Below are positions 30,906 through 41,169 of a stretch of 64,000 nt of DNA, piece by piece. The stretch is from contig DFXM01000020.1 in the NCBI GenBank assembly GCA_002381695.1, forward strand, positions 335,885-399,884. Direction: 5' to 3'. The translations under genes were made by a program, and so were the position numbers. Below the pieces are notes generated by a model. It did not search any database, was not told the DNA's origin, and saw only the letters and a program-made list of their open reading frames with translations. The DNA is from Clostridium sp. UBA4108 (GTDB taxonomy: Bacteria; Bacillota; Clostridia; Clostridiales; Clostridiaceae). Numbering within the stretch: position 1 is the stretch's first letter; every line of letters starts with the position of its first letter.

Positions 30906-32300
30906 GTGGAAAAGGTTAAAGATATGCAAAATGTTAGTAAAAATGAAGAATATATAATAAAAATAGAGAGTTATGGACATGAAGGAGAGGGAGTAGGTAA
31001 GATAGATAATTTTACAGTATTTGTTCCAGGAGCCATCAAGGATGAAACTGTAAAAATAAGATTAATAAAGGTAAATAAGAATTATGGCATAGGAAAAGTT
31101 TTAGATATTGTAATCCCATCAAATAATAGAACAAATCCTATTTGTGCTATATATAAAAGATGTGGTGGATGTAATATTCAGCATATGACCTATGAAGAGC
31201 AGTTGAGATTTAAAACTTGTAGGGTAAAAGATGTAATGGATAGAATAGGAAAGCTAAAGATAGCTAAGATACATGATACCATTGGGATGGAAATCCCATA
31301 TAATTATAGAAATAAAGTTCAACTACCAGTGGGAAGAAAAAATGAGGATATTATTGTAGGCTTTTATGCTCCAAGATCTCATAACATAATAAATATGGAA
31401 CAATGCCACATTCAAACTAAAATTGGAGATAAGATTATATATATAGTGAAGTCTTGGATGAAGGAATTTGGAATTAAGCCTTATGATGAAACTAACCATA
31501 GTGGAACTATAAGACATATAATGGTTCGAAGAGGTTTTAAAAGTAAAGAGGTTATGGTAGTCATAGTTACCAATGGTACGAAGCTTCTTCATTCAAGAGA
31601 GTTAATAGAGCAACTAAGAGAGAATATTTTAGAATTAAAATCTATAGTGCAAAATATAAATGCTCAGAAAACTAATGTAATATTAGGAACTGAATCTATT
31701 ACTCTTTGGGGTAATCACACTATAATAGACTATATTGGTAAATTTAAGTTTAATATATCCCCATTATCTTTTTTTCAAGTAAATCCTATTCAAACAGAAA
31801 TTCTTTATAAAAAAGCCCTAGAATATGCAGATTTGCAAGGTGATGAAATAGTATTTGATGCCTATTGTGGTACAGGAACCATATCACTATTTCTTTCAGA
31901 AAAGGCTAAGAAGGTTTATGGGATAGAAATAATTCCTCAAGCTATAGATAATGCAAATAAGAATAAAAAGCTTAATGAAGTAAATAATGTTGAATTTATA
32001 GTAGGTAAATCTGAAGAAGAGATACCGAAGCTAATAGAAAAAGGGGTGAGACCAGATGTTATAATGCTGGACCCACCAAGAAAAGGCTGCGAGGAATCGC
32101 TACTTCATGCTATTGCTAAGGTAGAACCTGTGAGGATAGTTTATGTATCTTGTGATGCAGCAACTTTAGCAAGAGATTTAAATATCCTTGAGAATTTAGG
32201 GTATATTGCAGAGGAAGTACAGCCAGTGGATATGTTTCCGCAAACTGCACATGTGGAGACAGTCGTGCGAATGGTAAAGAAACAGTCAGTGAATGTTTAG
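30906..32300 (+). CDS. rlmD: RNA m5U methyltransferase (RlmD/RlmCD/TrmA family)
   Basis: A 464-residue SAM-dependent enzyme that methylates C5 of a uridine in rRNA (or tRNA). The N-terminal TRAM domain ([27 protein letters not shown]) binds RNA. A Cys cluster [15 protein letters not shown] near residues 80-94 suits a 4Fe-4S cluster. The methylase core has [16 protein letters not shown] (SAM), [14 protein letters not shown], and the catalytic Cys in [14 protein letters not shown]. The RlmCD-type length fits Gram-positive homologues modifying 23S U747/U1939. I choose GTG 30906 because GAGAAGGTG lies just upstream; an internal ATG at 30924 is a weaker alternative. No partner gene is adjacent. 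Confidence 0.92.
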   Translation: MEKVKDMQNVSKNEEYIIKIESYGHEGEGVGKIDNFTVFVPGAIKDETVKIRLIKVNKNYGIGKVLDIVIPSNNRTNPICAIYKRCGGCNIQHMTYEEQLRFKTCRVKDVMDRIGKLKIAKIHDTIGMEIPYNYRNKVQLPVGRKNEDIIVGFYAPRSHNIINMEQCHIQTKIGDKIIYIVKSWMKEFGIKPYDETNHSGTIRHIMVRRGFKSKEVMVVIVTNGTKLLHSRELIEQLRENILELKSIVQNINAQKTNVILGTESITLWGNHTIIDYIGKFKFNISPLSFFQVNPIQTEILYKKALEYADLQGDEIVFDAYCGTGTISLFLSEKAKKVYGIEIIPQAIDNANKNKKLNEVNNVEFIVGKSEEEIPKLIEKGVRPDVIMLDPPRKGCEESLLHAIAKVEPVRIVYVSCDAATLARDLNILENLGYIAEEVQPVDMFPQTAHVETVVRMVKKQSVNV

Positions 32301-32944
32301 GAAAGTATTATATGTATGAGCTTTAATAGTTTATTTCCAATAACAAATATTTAATATATAAGTTTCAATTAAGTTTGTGAATTATACAAATAGGCATATT
32401 ACAAAAATTGAATTAACTAGATATGTAAAAACAGTGATGAAAATAAAAATCTATATTGCTAAGATAAAAATATTTTATAAATAGAAAAGGATTAGGAGAG
32501 TCTTCTCTTAGTTCTTTTTTAATTTAAGCTTTGATTTAAACGATTGTTGATTTCAGAACTATATATTAGGTGATTTATATATTTTTAAAGATGTAGTATA
32601 ACAATATAATACAATAAACACAAAAAAATGACAAAAAATATGGACACTAGACAAAAGCTATATTATAATGTACATTGGATGGACAATATTGTAATAATAA
32701 ATAAAAAGAGGAAATATATTGTAAAATTTTTGTTACAATAATAAAATATTTTCATTTATAATTTTATTTTACAATAATTCAAGGTTATAGTTAATATATC
32801 TATTTATATAATGTATAAACTTATATGATAAAAGCTTTAATATGTATTTCATAGAGTAGAAAATATTAGATTAATGCTTTGTTTAAAATATATTTAAAGA
32901 ATTCTAAAGTTATAAAACTATATTTATGAGAGGATGTGGATATT
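32301..32944. other. Long AT-rich intergenic stretch before the chemoreceptor gene
   Basis: No gene is supported. A weak hairpin with T-run at 32485-32520 (GGAGAG TCTT CTCTT, then T6) may end the methyltransferase transcript. Four copies of ATTGTAA or its complement TTACAAT lie at 32688, 32718, 32733 and 32769 in otherwise low-complexity sequence. Confidence 0.5.
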
Positions 32945-34678
32945 TTGAAGTTTAAAAAAATATCAAATATTTCTTTATCTTTAAAGTCTAAAATTATACT
33001 GATAACTTCATTGATAATGGTGTTGTCCTGTTTTTCTATGAGCTATATATTCTATAGAAATATGTATACTCACACTGTAAAGCAACTGCAAGGGGATGCT
33101 TTAAATATCGCGAAGTCAGGTGCTACATTAATTGATGGAGATAGATTTGAAGAACTTTCAAGGTCTTTGAAAAAGGATGATAAATTTTATATTGATACAA
33201 GAAAAGAGATGCAAGAATTAAATAATAGTATAGGAAAAGGGATGCTATATACATTGGTATCAAATGATTCAGAGGATTATACGTATGTAATTGATGGAAG
33301 TGATGCAAATGTAGAGATAGGATATAATCAGAAAAAGTCAGATTTTTCGAAAGAGGCAAAAATGACTTTTGATACAGGTAAGGCACATGTGAGCGAGATG
33401 TATCATGTTGAAACACTTAATAACAATTATATATCAGCTTTTGTTCCAATATTAAACTCTGCTAATAAAGTAGTTGGAATAGTAGAGTATGATTACAGAG
33501 ATACAGATCTCTCAGAGAGGATTAATCAATTAACTATAGTGATAATTTTAGTTACTTTTATTTTAATCGTAGTTTCTATAATCATTAATTATATCTCCTT
33601 AAAATTAATGTTCAAACCAATGGGTACATTAGTAAAATCTATGAATACCATTGCTGAAGGAGACTTAACTTTAGATATAGACATCTCTAGAAAAGATGAA
33701 ATAGGCAATATTAACATAGCATTAAGTAAAACTGTTAAATCATTAAGAAATATGATAGAAAAAATTCAAGTATCTTCTATAAAAGTTACAGAAATAGCCC
33801 AAGGAATTCTGGAGAGCTCTTCAGAGTCAACCAGCGCTTCTGAAGAGTTAACTGTATCTACAAATGAAATTTCTTCAATATCAACTGAGCAAGCTACAAA
33901 AACGCAAAATGTAAAAGATGTTTTAGATAAATTAGATTCTGATATTCAAAATATTTTTACACAGATAAACTATGCTGATAGCATTGCATATAAAACATTG
34001 GAAAATACAAATAATGGAACAGCAGTAATCAAAGATACTAATAGACAAATTGATAACATTGGGAATAGTATAAATGATGTAAATTCCGTTATAACAGAGT
34101 TAGCAAAAAGTATTAGTAAAATACAAGGTATATTAACAACAATATCAAGTATTGCTGATCAAACTAATCTTTTAGCATTGAATGCAGCAATTGAGGCAGC
34201 AAGAGCAGGCGAAGAAGGACGAGGATTTGCTGTTGTAGCAGATGAGGTTAGAAAACTTGCTGTAGAATCTAATGCAGCAGCTAGTGAAGTTGTAGATATA
34301 ATTGGATTTATGAATGAGCAAGCAAATAATGTTTTAAAAGCGGTTTCTATCAGTGTTAACATGACAAAAGAAGGTAAGAAGTACACCGATAATGTAAGTG
34401 ATACTTTTGAAGTGATAAAAAATTCTAATGCAGATATAGAAAGTAAAATAGATGATATCAAAAATTCAGCTAGTCAGATAGTGTCAAATATTGGAAGCAT
34501 TAATGAAAGTATGAATGAAATTGATATAGTATCAAAAACAATAGATACAAATGCTATGAATTTAGCAGCAGTAACTGAGGAGCAGATGGCTTCATCAGAA
34601 GAATTTAAGTCAATGTCTGAATTCTTAAATAGAGAATCTGAGATTCTAAATGAAAGTATTTCTAGATTTAAGATATAA
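32945..34678 (+). CDS. Methyl-accepting chemotaxis protein
   Basis: A 577-residue transmembrane chemoreceptor. A cytoplasmic N-terminus and TM1 (about residues 16-40) precede a ~150-residue extracellular sensor that looks like a single Cache/PAS-like domain ([22 protein letters not shown]...[24 protein letters not shown]), then TM2 (about 185-210), a HAMP domain ([21 protein letters not shown]) and a long signalling coiled coil with the hairpin-tip motif [40 protein letters not shown], which contacts CheA and CheW. The ligand is unknown. I prefer TTG 32945 (about 11 nt after GAGAGG) over GTG 32936, which would be only 2 nt from the ribosome site. It is monocistronic. Confidence 0.92.
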   Translation: MKFKKISNISLSLKSKIILITSLIMVLSCFSMSYIFYRNMYTHTVKQLQGDALNIAKSGATLIDGDRFEELSRSLKKDDKFYIDTRKEMQELNNSIGKGMLYTLVSNDSEDYTYVIDGSDANVEIGYNQKKSDFSKEAKMTFDTGKAHVSEMYHVETLNNNYISAFVPILNSANKVVGIVEYDYRDTDLSERINQLTIVIILVTFILIVVSIIINYISLKLMFKPMGTLVKSMNTIAEGDLTLDIDISRKDEIGNINIALSKTVKSLRNMIEKIQVSSIKVTEIAQGILESSSESTSASEELTVSTNEISSISTEQATKTQNVKDVLDKLDSDIQNIFTQINYADSIAYKTLENTNNGTAVIKDTNRQIDNIGNSINDVNSVITELAKSISKIQGILTTISSIADQTNLLALNAAIEAARAGEEGRGFAVVADEVRKLAVESNAAASEVVDIIGFMNEQANNVLKAVSISVNMTKEGKKYTDNVSDTFEVIKNSNADIESKIDDIKNSASQIVSNIGSINESMNEIDIVSKTIDTNAMNLAAVTEEQMASSEEFKSMSEFLNRESEILNESISRFKI

Positions 34679-34709
34679 GACAAACATTTATAATTAACAA
34701 ATATACACA

Positions 34710-34784
34710 AAGTGCCAGATGTAAATGTAATTAAGTTATTATCCTATATTTTTAATAACTTAACATCTTTTATATCTGGCACTT
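34710..34784. terminator. Bidirectional terminator-like long hairpin (convergent genes)
   Basis: AAGTGCCAGAT (34710-34720) pairs with ATCTGGCACTT (34774-34784) and TTAAGTTATTA (34731-34741) with TAATAACTTAA (34753-34763), both perfectly. The combined stem of about 30 bp lies between the convergent chemoreceptor and peptidase genes, so it can serve both transcripts. Confidence 0.8.
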
Positions 34785-34813
34785 ATTATATTAAGATAAT
34801 TTTCATAGATAGC

Positions 34814-37393
34814 TTATTTTTTTATATCATTTGCTATTGGAATTTGTACAAAACTTTCTCTTGTATTAAATTTAAAATTTGTAGATTTTAAAGGTCTTGT
34901 AGTAAACTGTGCATCTGTAGATAGTATTATTAAGCCAATTTTATGACCTTTTTTAACAATGTAATCCATCGGTTGCATGTCCAAATTAAACGTATATTCT
35001 TGTCCAGGGTTTATAGTATCTACACGGTAATTTGCTACACGATTTTGTGCATCCATCCAGCCACGAGAAATAATCTTATAATCTGTTTTCTTATTATCCA
35101 TAACAAAGTTTACTATATCATCTGAACCAGCATTACCACCATATATTATACCATTAGGGGTCACAACTTCTTTTTCTGTAGTAGGCCTATATTCAGGGCC
35201 GTAATCTACAAGCATTGCACTTATGTTGGCAGTAGGTTTATCTATAGAAGCCTTTATAGAAACATTTACAGTTCCACTTATTCTCGTGTCTTTATTAATA
35301 GAATCAGTCACATAGGATAAGCGGTCAGGTCTCTTTACGTCAGGCTTTTTAACTATTGTGTCAAGCCATTTATCTAAATCAGGATCTTTTCTATCAAATT
35401 GTGATAATGATAAATCATCAGTAAAGGTTTCCTTTAAATCTTTTTTAGCTGGCTTAGAAGTCAATTTACCAGATTTACCATCACTATCAAGATAGAATTT
35501 AGTATTTGAGCCTTTTACAGGCCAAGTATCGCAGGTCTCCCATTTGAGGTCTGTATTATTTTGTATTGTAGCTGTAGGAATCTCTTCCATTACGTTGTTA
35601 TCTATGTCATAAAGCCAATAAGCAAACCACCTACTCATCATATCATTAAAATCTATACCTGCTAAATTATCAATACTTATATGATCGCCTTGATGTAATA
35701 TAACCTTACTTGGCACATTATATTTTTCAAGTTCTTTCCATAACATATCAAATTGTTTAGTTTTTACGTTCCAATCATTAAGACCTTGAACAATAAATAC
35801 ACTAGCTTTTATTTTGTCAGCATTATTTAAATAATTACGCTCGTCCCAAAACTTATTATAATCTCCTGTAACACGATCTTGATCAATTTGCATCTGCTTA
35901 ATATTTTTTTCAAATAAGGCTTTTACTGTAGAATAATCTTCAGTATCGAACATTCTACTCATGCAGTATGTTGCTAGTAAATCAGCATCATCGCCTTGCC
36001 ATCCTAAAGCCGGAGCAGCTACACCATTAGATCTATAGTAATCGTACCAATTACTTATGGCAGCTATAGGAACTATTGTTTTTAACCCTTCTACACCTGT
36101 TGTAGCTGCAGCTATAGATAGTGTACCTAAGTAAGATCTACCAGACATTCCTACGTTTCCTGTGCACCAAGATGCAGATACTTCAATATTATCAGTTTTA
36201 TTTGTGAATGCCCTAGTTCTTCCGTTTAACCAATCTATTACTGCAATAGTAGAGATTGTCTCATCAGAAGAACCAGTACTTGTAATGCCTTCAGAGCCTC
36301 GAGTACCTATGCCACCAGAAAATACTACGGCATATCCACGAGGTAAGAAATAATTATACCATTCACCAAATTCAAAAGGTGCAACTTTTCCATTGTCAGC
36401 TTTACCGAACACTTTTCTTGGAGTAGGAATTTCCTTTTTTTCCGGTTTATATTTTATATCTTCATAAGTTGTACTACTTTGTGAACTTATAGTTAAGTCC
36501 TTGTCTACATTATGAGTAATATAAAGATCATCATTTGTTCCTGGACGATAAGGGCTAACTTCAAATATTGCTGGAACCTTCATCCCTTGTTCAGTTTCAG
36601 CGGGACGTTTTATCCATACTTCAATTAAATCACGTTTCTTATCTAGGTCTGTATCCTGTGGTGATTCAACATAGACTTTTTCGTAAACCACATCATCATG
36701 CTTAAATATAGGTTGTGGCTTGCCATCAAATACAAGTATTTCTGGAACATCTTTGTTTTTATTAAAATCCATCATAAAGCCAGCTTCTAATAATACCTCA
36801 AAATATTCACGACCATTTTTAGTTTTTGATTTTAAACAATCATTAAGTGCTTTTGCAAAGTCATCATTTGTAAATTTACTTTTTCCTAAAGGATTAAGAC
36901 CAATGGATTTTGCAAATTTAATTATATTTTTATCTGTAAAATCACTTCCTTGCTCATATCCTAGTAGTTGAAGAATAATTTTATAAAATTCTTCTTCTTT
37001 TACAAATTTATTTGGATTAAAAGTGTCCTTATCACCCTTCATTAAACAAGTTTCAGGATTTGCTTTTATATATGCAAGTATATTTCTATCTTCTATGGAA
37101 TTTACTGATTTATAATCTGAAAAATTTTCTATTGCTTTAAAATTTTTGGCTTTATCCTCAAGTCCATTTAGTCTTAAGAGTACGGTTGCAACTTGTATTC
37201 TAGTAGGTTGTTTTGCTGCATATTTAGGAGTTACTCCTGTTTCATCACCTTTAATTAAATCAAGATTCTTTATAGCAGCCATTTCTTCACTAATATTATC
37301 AACTGATGAATTAGTATTATCTGCAGCATATGTAACTGGAGTTACAGCAAATATTAACGTAAAAGTTAATATAATAGATATAATTTTTTTCAT
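34814..37393 (-). CDS. Secreted Xaa-Pro dipeptidyl-peptidase-like S15 hydrolase with SLH-like N-terminus
   Basis: An 859-residue exported serine hydrolase of the S15/CocE family. A signal peptide (residues 1-23, TYAAD) is followed by about 170 residues resembling degenerate S-layer homology repeats (LDLIKGDETGVTPKYAAKQPTRIQVATVLLRLNGL; LMKGDKDTFNPNKFVKEEEFYKIIL). The alpha/beta-hydrolase core has the nucleophile in GMSGRSYLGT (Ser420), a charge-relay Asp in VQGLNDWNVKTKQ and a His in LHQGDHISIDN. A C-terminal jelly-roll (X-Pro_dipep_C-like) ends the protein. Such enzymes remove Xaa-Pro dipeptides from Pro-rich peptides or hydrolyse esters. ATG lies at 37393 with AGGGGGA as ribosome site. It is the main - strand gene, divergent from the sensor kinase. 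Confidence 0.85.
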   Translation of the reverse strand: MKKIISIILTFTLIFAVTPVTYAADNTNSSVDNISEEMAAIKNLDLIKGDETGVTPKYAAKQPTRIQVATVLLRLNGLEDKAKNFKAIENFSDYKSVNSIEDRNILAYIKANPETCLMKGDKDTFNPNKFVKEEEFYKIILQLLGYEQGSDFTDKNIIKFAKSIGLNPLGKSKFTNDDFAKALNDCLKSKTKNGREYFEVLLEAGFMMDFNKNKDVPEILVFDGKPQPIFKHDDVVYEKVYVESPQDTDLDKKRDLIEVWIKRPAETEQGMKVPAIFEVSPYRPGTNDDLYITHNVDKDLTISSQSSTTYEDIKYKPEKKEIPTPRKVFGKADNGKVAPFEFGEWYNYFLPRGYAVVFSGGIGTRGSEGITSTGSSDETISTIAVIDWLNGRTRAFTNKTDNIEVSASWCTGNVGMSGRSYLGTLSIAAATTGVEGLKTIVPIAAISNWYDYYRSNGVAAPALGWQGDDADLLATYCMSRMFDTEDYSTVKALFEKNIKQMQIDQDRVTGDYNKFWDERNYLNNADKIKASVFIVQGLNDWNVKTKQFDMLWKELEKYNVPSKVILHQGDHISIDNLAGIDFNDMMSRWFAYWLYDIDNNVMEEIPTATIQNNTDLKWETCDTWPVKGSNTKFYLDSDGKSGKLTSKPAKKDLKETFTDDLSLSQFDRKDPDLDKWLDTIVKKPDVKRPDRLSYVTDSINKDTRISGTVNVSIKASIDKPTANISAMLVDYGPEYRPTTEKEVVTPNGIIYGGNAGSDDIVNFVMDNKKTDYKIISRGWMDAQNRVANYRVDTINPGQEYTFNLDMQPMDYIVKKGHKIGLIILSTDAQFTTRPLKSTNFKFNTRESFVQIPIANDIKK

Positions 37394-38074
37394 AACTTAT
37401 CCCCCTAATAAATGTCAGGCTTTTTTCATTGATTTATTAGCCTTTTAAAATTTGTCTTGTTTTCAGTCATTTTGCTAAAAAACTACTTAAAATGAAAAAT
37501 TTTTGAATTTCTCACCACCTCTTCTTTGGTAATATAATGAATATATTCAAATTATAATTATATCATAAAAATATAACCTAATATTAAAATATAAGTATAA
37601 ATATATAAAATTTTCTCTTTAAAAATAGTTATTTTTTCATTTTCATGTTTTAAATTTTCATGAAAATTTTCTATACACAAGACAATATAAACTATATCTT
37701 TTAGAGATATGGAACATAGCTAAGAAAATTGAATTTATTAAAATAGATATGTTTATCTGAATACCAATATTTGTTAGCGTATTGTGAGGGATTTGTGAGA
37801 ATATTGTGAGAAAATATTTAAAAATGCAATTAAAATCAATTTATATTTATAAAACGCATATCAAAATTTGATGATATTAATATAATATTTAGTGCCGTTA
37901 ATATATCATTTGATTAGATATTAAGTTAAAATAAAGTATAAATGTAAAATATTAGTAGAGATATAAATTGTAATAATCATATTTATTATTAATTCAATAG
38001 ATTCCAAGGTTCAAGGTCAATAGAATATAGAGTTTCGATTACAATTTATATATTTTTAAGGAGCAATAATATTA
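37394..38074. other. Divergent intergenic region (681 nt) carrying 11-bp-spaced repeats
   Basis: An AT-rich control region between the divergent peptidase and hybrid kinase genes. No open frame is supported. Its notable content is the TTGTGAG repeat block at 37771-37810. Possible -10 elements for the kinase gene are TAAAAT (37831-37836) and TATAAT (37881-37886). Confidence 0.6.
37771..37810 (+). promoter_or_regulatory. Four heptamer direct repeats at 11-bp period (candidate SARP-type operator)
   Basis: TTGTTAG at 37771 and TTGTGAG at 37782, 37793 and 37804 start exactly 11 bp apart, one helical turn. The response regulator two genes away has a winged-helix/BTAD (SARP-like) domain, and SARP and OmpR-type regulators bind heptamer direct repeats with this period. 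Two more copies lie upstream of the adhesin gene. Confidence 0.7.
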
Positions 38075-41000
38075 ATGAAAAAAATATTTAAAATAATTCT
38101 AGTACTAGGAATGATAATAGCTCAATTTTATATATTAGATCCAAGCTTTTTTAAAAATAAATCTGTGGATGGAAGCATACCTGTTGCAAAAGATGGGAAA
38201 ATAGATCTTTCAAAATGGGATTTTTTTAAAAATGGTGCTGTGAAATTAAATGGAGAATGGGAATTTTATGATAATAAGATACTAACACCAAAAGATTTTG
38301 AGAACTTGAGTAATAAAAGAGATGACTTTACAGGGTATGTTAAAATAACTTCAACTAGAAAAGGAAAATTTAATGGTAAAAGTATAGCGGCTAAAGGTAC
38401 TGGAACCTATAGGTTGATTATAAAGATAAAGCCTTTAGATGAAGTATTCGGAATAAAAATAGGTAATGTAAGAATGAGCAACAGATTATACATTGATGGA
38501 AAAGATAAGGGTCATAGTGGAAATCCAGCAGAAAAAGAAAAAGGTTATGTTTCTAGAAATACTCCTTATAGTGCTTATTTTAAAAATTCTAGAGATGAAA
38601 TTGAAATAATTCTACAGACAGCAAATTTTGAGTATCCTTTTGGAGGAGTACATTATAAAATAGATTTTGGTCTTCAAAAAGATATTAATTTTATGACTAT
38701 GGCAACTACAGCAGCTGAGTTAACAGGATTTATAGTAGTGGTTTTATTTGGAATTTACCACTTGAATGTATATTTTATAAGAAAAAAAGATAAAAGCTTT
38801 CTTTATACAGGAATATTTTTTCTAATATTTTCAGTAATTTTTATTACAACTGGAGAGAGAATAATATTACTGGTATTTCCTAATATTCCTTCAGTATTAA
38901 TATATAAAATTCAACAAGTTTTCAATACTTTAATGATAATCCCATTATCAGGAATAATAAATAATTTAGATAGTAAAATATTTTCTAAGAAAGTAATTAA
39001 AGCCTTTAGCATAGCAAGTATTCCATATATTATAATATCTGTATTGACATCCCCTTCAGTACATTTCTATTTAAATATAATTATATTTAGTTTAAATTTA
39101 TTATTTGTAATATTAATAATATTAAGACTCATGATTATGTATTTAAAAAACACATATGGATTTTTAGAGAAAAAAGGTACCTTATTATTATTAAAATCTA
39201 TGATATGTTTATCAATTTGCTTAGGAAATAATTATTTATATACATTTAGTTTATTACATTCAAATACACTAGGATCAATAGCATTTTTTGGATTTATAAT
39301 ATTCACTGCTAATACTCTAGCCTATAGATTTGCTCTAGTTTATGAAAATATTGAAAAAATGTCACAGGAGCTTATAAAGATGGACAAAGTTAAAGATGAG
39401 TTTATTACTAAGACATCATATGAATTAAAAGCTCCACTATACGGAATTATTAATATAATTGAAACAATAGTGGTAGAGAATAGTTATTACTTAAAAGAAA
39501 AAGCTACTAAAGACATAATAATAATAAAAGATATAGCAGTGAGATTATCCAATATCATAAATGATGTTTTAGATGTAACTTTACTGAAAAATGAGCAGTT
39601 AAAAATTCATACATCTATAGTAGATATGAAAGTATGTATTAACATAGTAATAGAATCTGCCAAATATATAATGAAAAATAAAAATATAGAGATTATTAAT
39701 AATATAAACGAGTCAATAATGGCTAGAGCTGATGAAAATAGAGTAATGCAAGTGCTATTTAATCTTATCAATAATTCTGTTGAAAGTATGAATGCAGGTA
39801 TTATAACTATAGATGGTAATGTAAGTAATAATATGGCATATATATCAATAGAAGATACAGGTAGTGGGATACCGGAAGAAAAACAAAGAGATATTTTTAA
39901 GCTTTATGAGAGTTTCAGTACTAAAAATATCAGCCTAGGATTATATATAGCTCGCCAATTAATTGAGTTAATGGGAGGAGAAATATATTTAGAGTGGTCA
40001 GAAATAGGTAAAGGAAGTCGCTTTATATTTTCCATACCAACTTCAAAAGAAAAGTTAAGTTCATATAGTGCAGAAAAAATAGAAGAAATGAAATATTTTC
40101 AATCATTAGTGTCAGTTGATTATTTTGATATGGAGGTTAGAAAAGCCCATGAAAATACAATTTTAATAGTTGATGATGAGATATTTAATATTCAAGCAGC
40201 ACTAAACATACTTAATAGAGAAGAATATAATATTTTGATTGCTATGTCTGGAGAGGAAGCTTTAAGGAAGATACAGGAAAATGAAATTGATTTAGTATTA
40301 TTAGATGTAATGATGCCCAAAATTTCAGGTATAGATATATGCAGAAGAATTAGAGAAAAATATTCAGTAATTGAATTACCAATATTAATATCTATTGTAG
40401 GAAATAGCAACAGTAGTTTATTTTTAGGCTTAGAAGCTGGTGCAAATGATTTTATAGCTAAACCTTTTGAAGGAAAAGAAGTAAGTTCTAGAGTGAGAAC
40501 ATTAATAAAGTTAAAGAAGTCCATGGAGGATGCTATAAAGAATGAGTTAGCCTTTTTACAAGCACAAATAAAACCCCATTTTTTGTATAATGCAATAAGC
40601 ACTATAATTTATTTTTGCCATACTGACGGAAAAAAGGCAGCAGAGCTGTTAACAGATTTTAGTAAGTACTTAAGATTAACCTTTGATATAGATAATAATT
40701 TAATGATTATACCATTGAGTAGAGAACTAGAAGTGATAGATGCATATGTACAGATACAAAAGGCCCGCTTTGGAGAGAAAATTAAAATTGAATATGATAT
40801 TGATGAAGATATTATGGATGATGAAATTCCATCTTTATTCATTCAACCTTTAGTGGAAAATTCAATAAAACATGGTATACGCAAGAAAGAGGAAGGTGGA
40901 ACTGTATATGTATCTGTTAAAAATCAGGAAGATGCAATTTATATAGTAGTAAGAGATACAGGTGTAGGAATGTCGGCTGAGAAGGTTAACAACTTAAAAA

Positions 41001-41137
41001 ATATAGAACATAAAGATAAGGGAGTAGGCTTTTTAAATATAAGTAGAAGAATTAGAAGATTGAATAAAGCAGAATTAGATATTGTGAGTATTGAAGGAGA
41101 AGGAACCACTGTGACTATAGTTCTTAAAGATTTATGA
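38075..41137 (+). CDS. Hybrid sensor: 7TMR-DISM + degenerate HisKA kinase + receiver + LytS-type kinase
   Basis: A 1020-residue membrane signalling protein. Residues 1-25 are a signal/anchor; about 45-205 form an extracellular beta-sandwich like 7TMR-DISMED2 (LNGEWEFYDNK, GTYRLIIKIKP, RLYIDGKDKGHSG); about 208-425 hold seven membrane helices. A first kinase core follows with an N-box (NLINNSVESM) and glycine boxes, but its phospho-acceptor is Tyr449 (TSYELKAPL) where S-H-E-L-R-T-P-L is expected. Then come a receiver (LIVDDE; Asp744 in LLDVMMP) and a C-terminal LytS-type kinase with His835 in QIKPHFLYN, plus its own ATPase (VENSIKHGI, RDTGVGM). The second kinase is probably the active output and the next gene its response regulator. 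ATG 38075 follows AAGGAG. Confidence 0.88.
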   Translation: MKKIFKIILVLGMIIAQFYILDPSFFKNKSVDGSIPVAKDGKIDLSKWDFFKNGAVKLNGEWEFYDNKILTPKDFENLSNKRDDFTGYVKITSTRKGKFNGKSIAAKGTGTYRLIIKIKPLDEVFGIKIGNVRMSNRLYIDGKDKGHSGNPAEKEKGYVSRNTPYSAYFKNSRDEIEIILQTANFEYPFGGVHYKIDFGLQKDINFMTMATTAAELTGFIVVVLFGIYHLNVYFIRKKDKSFLYTGIFFLIFSVIFITTGERIILLVFPNIPSVLIYKIQQVFNTLMIIPLSGIINNLDSKIFSKKVIKAFSIASIPYIIISVLTSPSVHFYLNIIIFSLNLLFVILIILRLMIMYLKNTYGFLEKKGTLLLLKSMICLSICLGNNYLYTFSLLHSNTLGSIAFFGFIIFTANTLAYRFALVYENIEKMSQELIKMDKVKDEFITKTSYELKAPLYGIINIIETIVVENSYYLKEKATKDIIIIKDIAVRLSNIINDVLDVTLLKNEQLKIHTSIVDMKVCINIVIESAKYIMKNKNIEIINNINESIMARADENRVMQVLFNLINNSVESMNAGIITIDGNVSNNMAYISIEDTGSGIPEEKQRDIFKLYESFSTKNISLGLYIARQLIELMGGEIYLEWSEIGKGSRFIFSIPTSKEKLSSYSAEKIEEMKYFQSLVSVDYFDMEVRKAHENTILIVDDEIFNIQAALNILNREEYNILIAMSGEEALRKIQENEIDLVLLDVMMPKISGIDICRRIREKYSVIELPILISIVGNSNSSLFLGLEAGANDFIAKPFEGKEVSSRVRTLIKLKKSMEDAIKNELAFLQAQIKPHFLYNAISTIIYFCHTDGKKAAELLTDFSKYLRLTFDIDNNLMIIPLSRELEVIDAYVQIQKARFGEKIKIEYDIDEDIMDDEIPSLFIQPLVENSIKHGIRKKEEGGTVYVSVKNQEDAIYIVVRDTGVGMSAEKVNNLKNIEHKDKGVGFLNISRRIRRLNKAELDIVSIEGEGTTVTIVLKDL

Positions 41138-41169
41138 TTACTTTAATATGATTTTAGGGGATGAATTTA

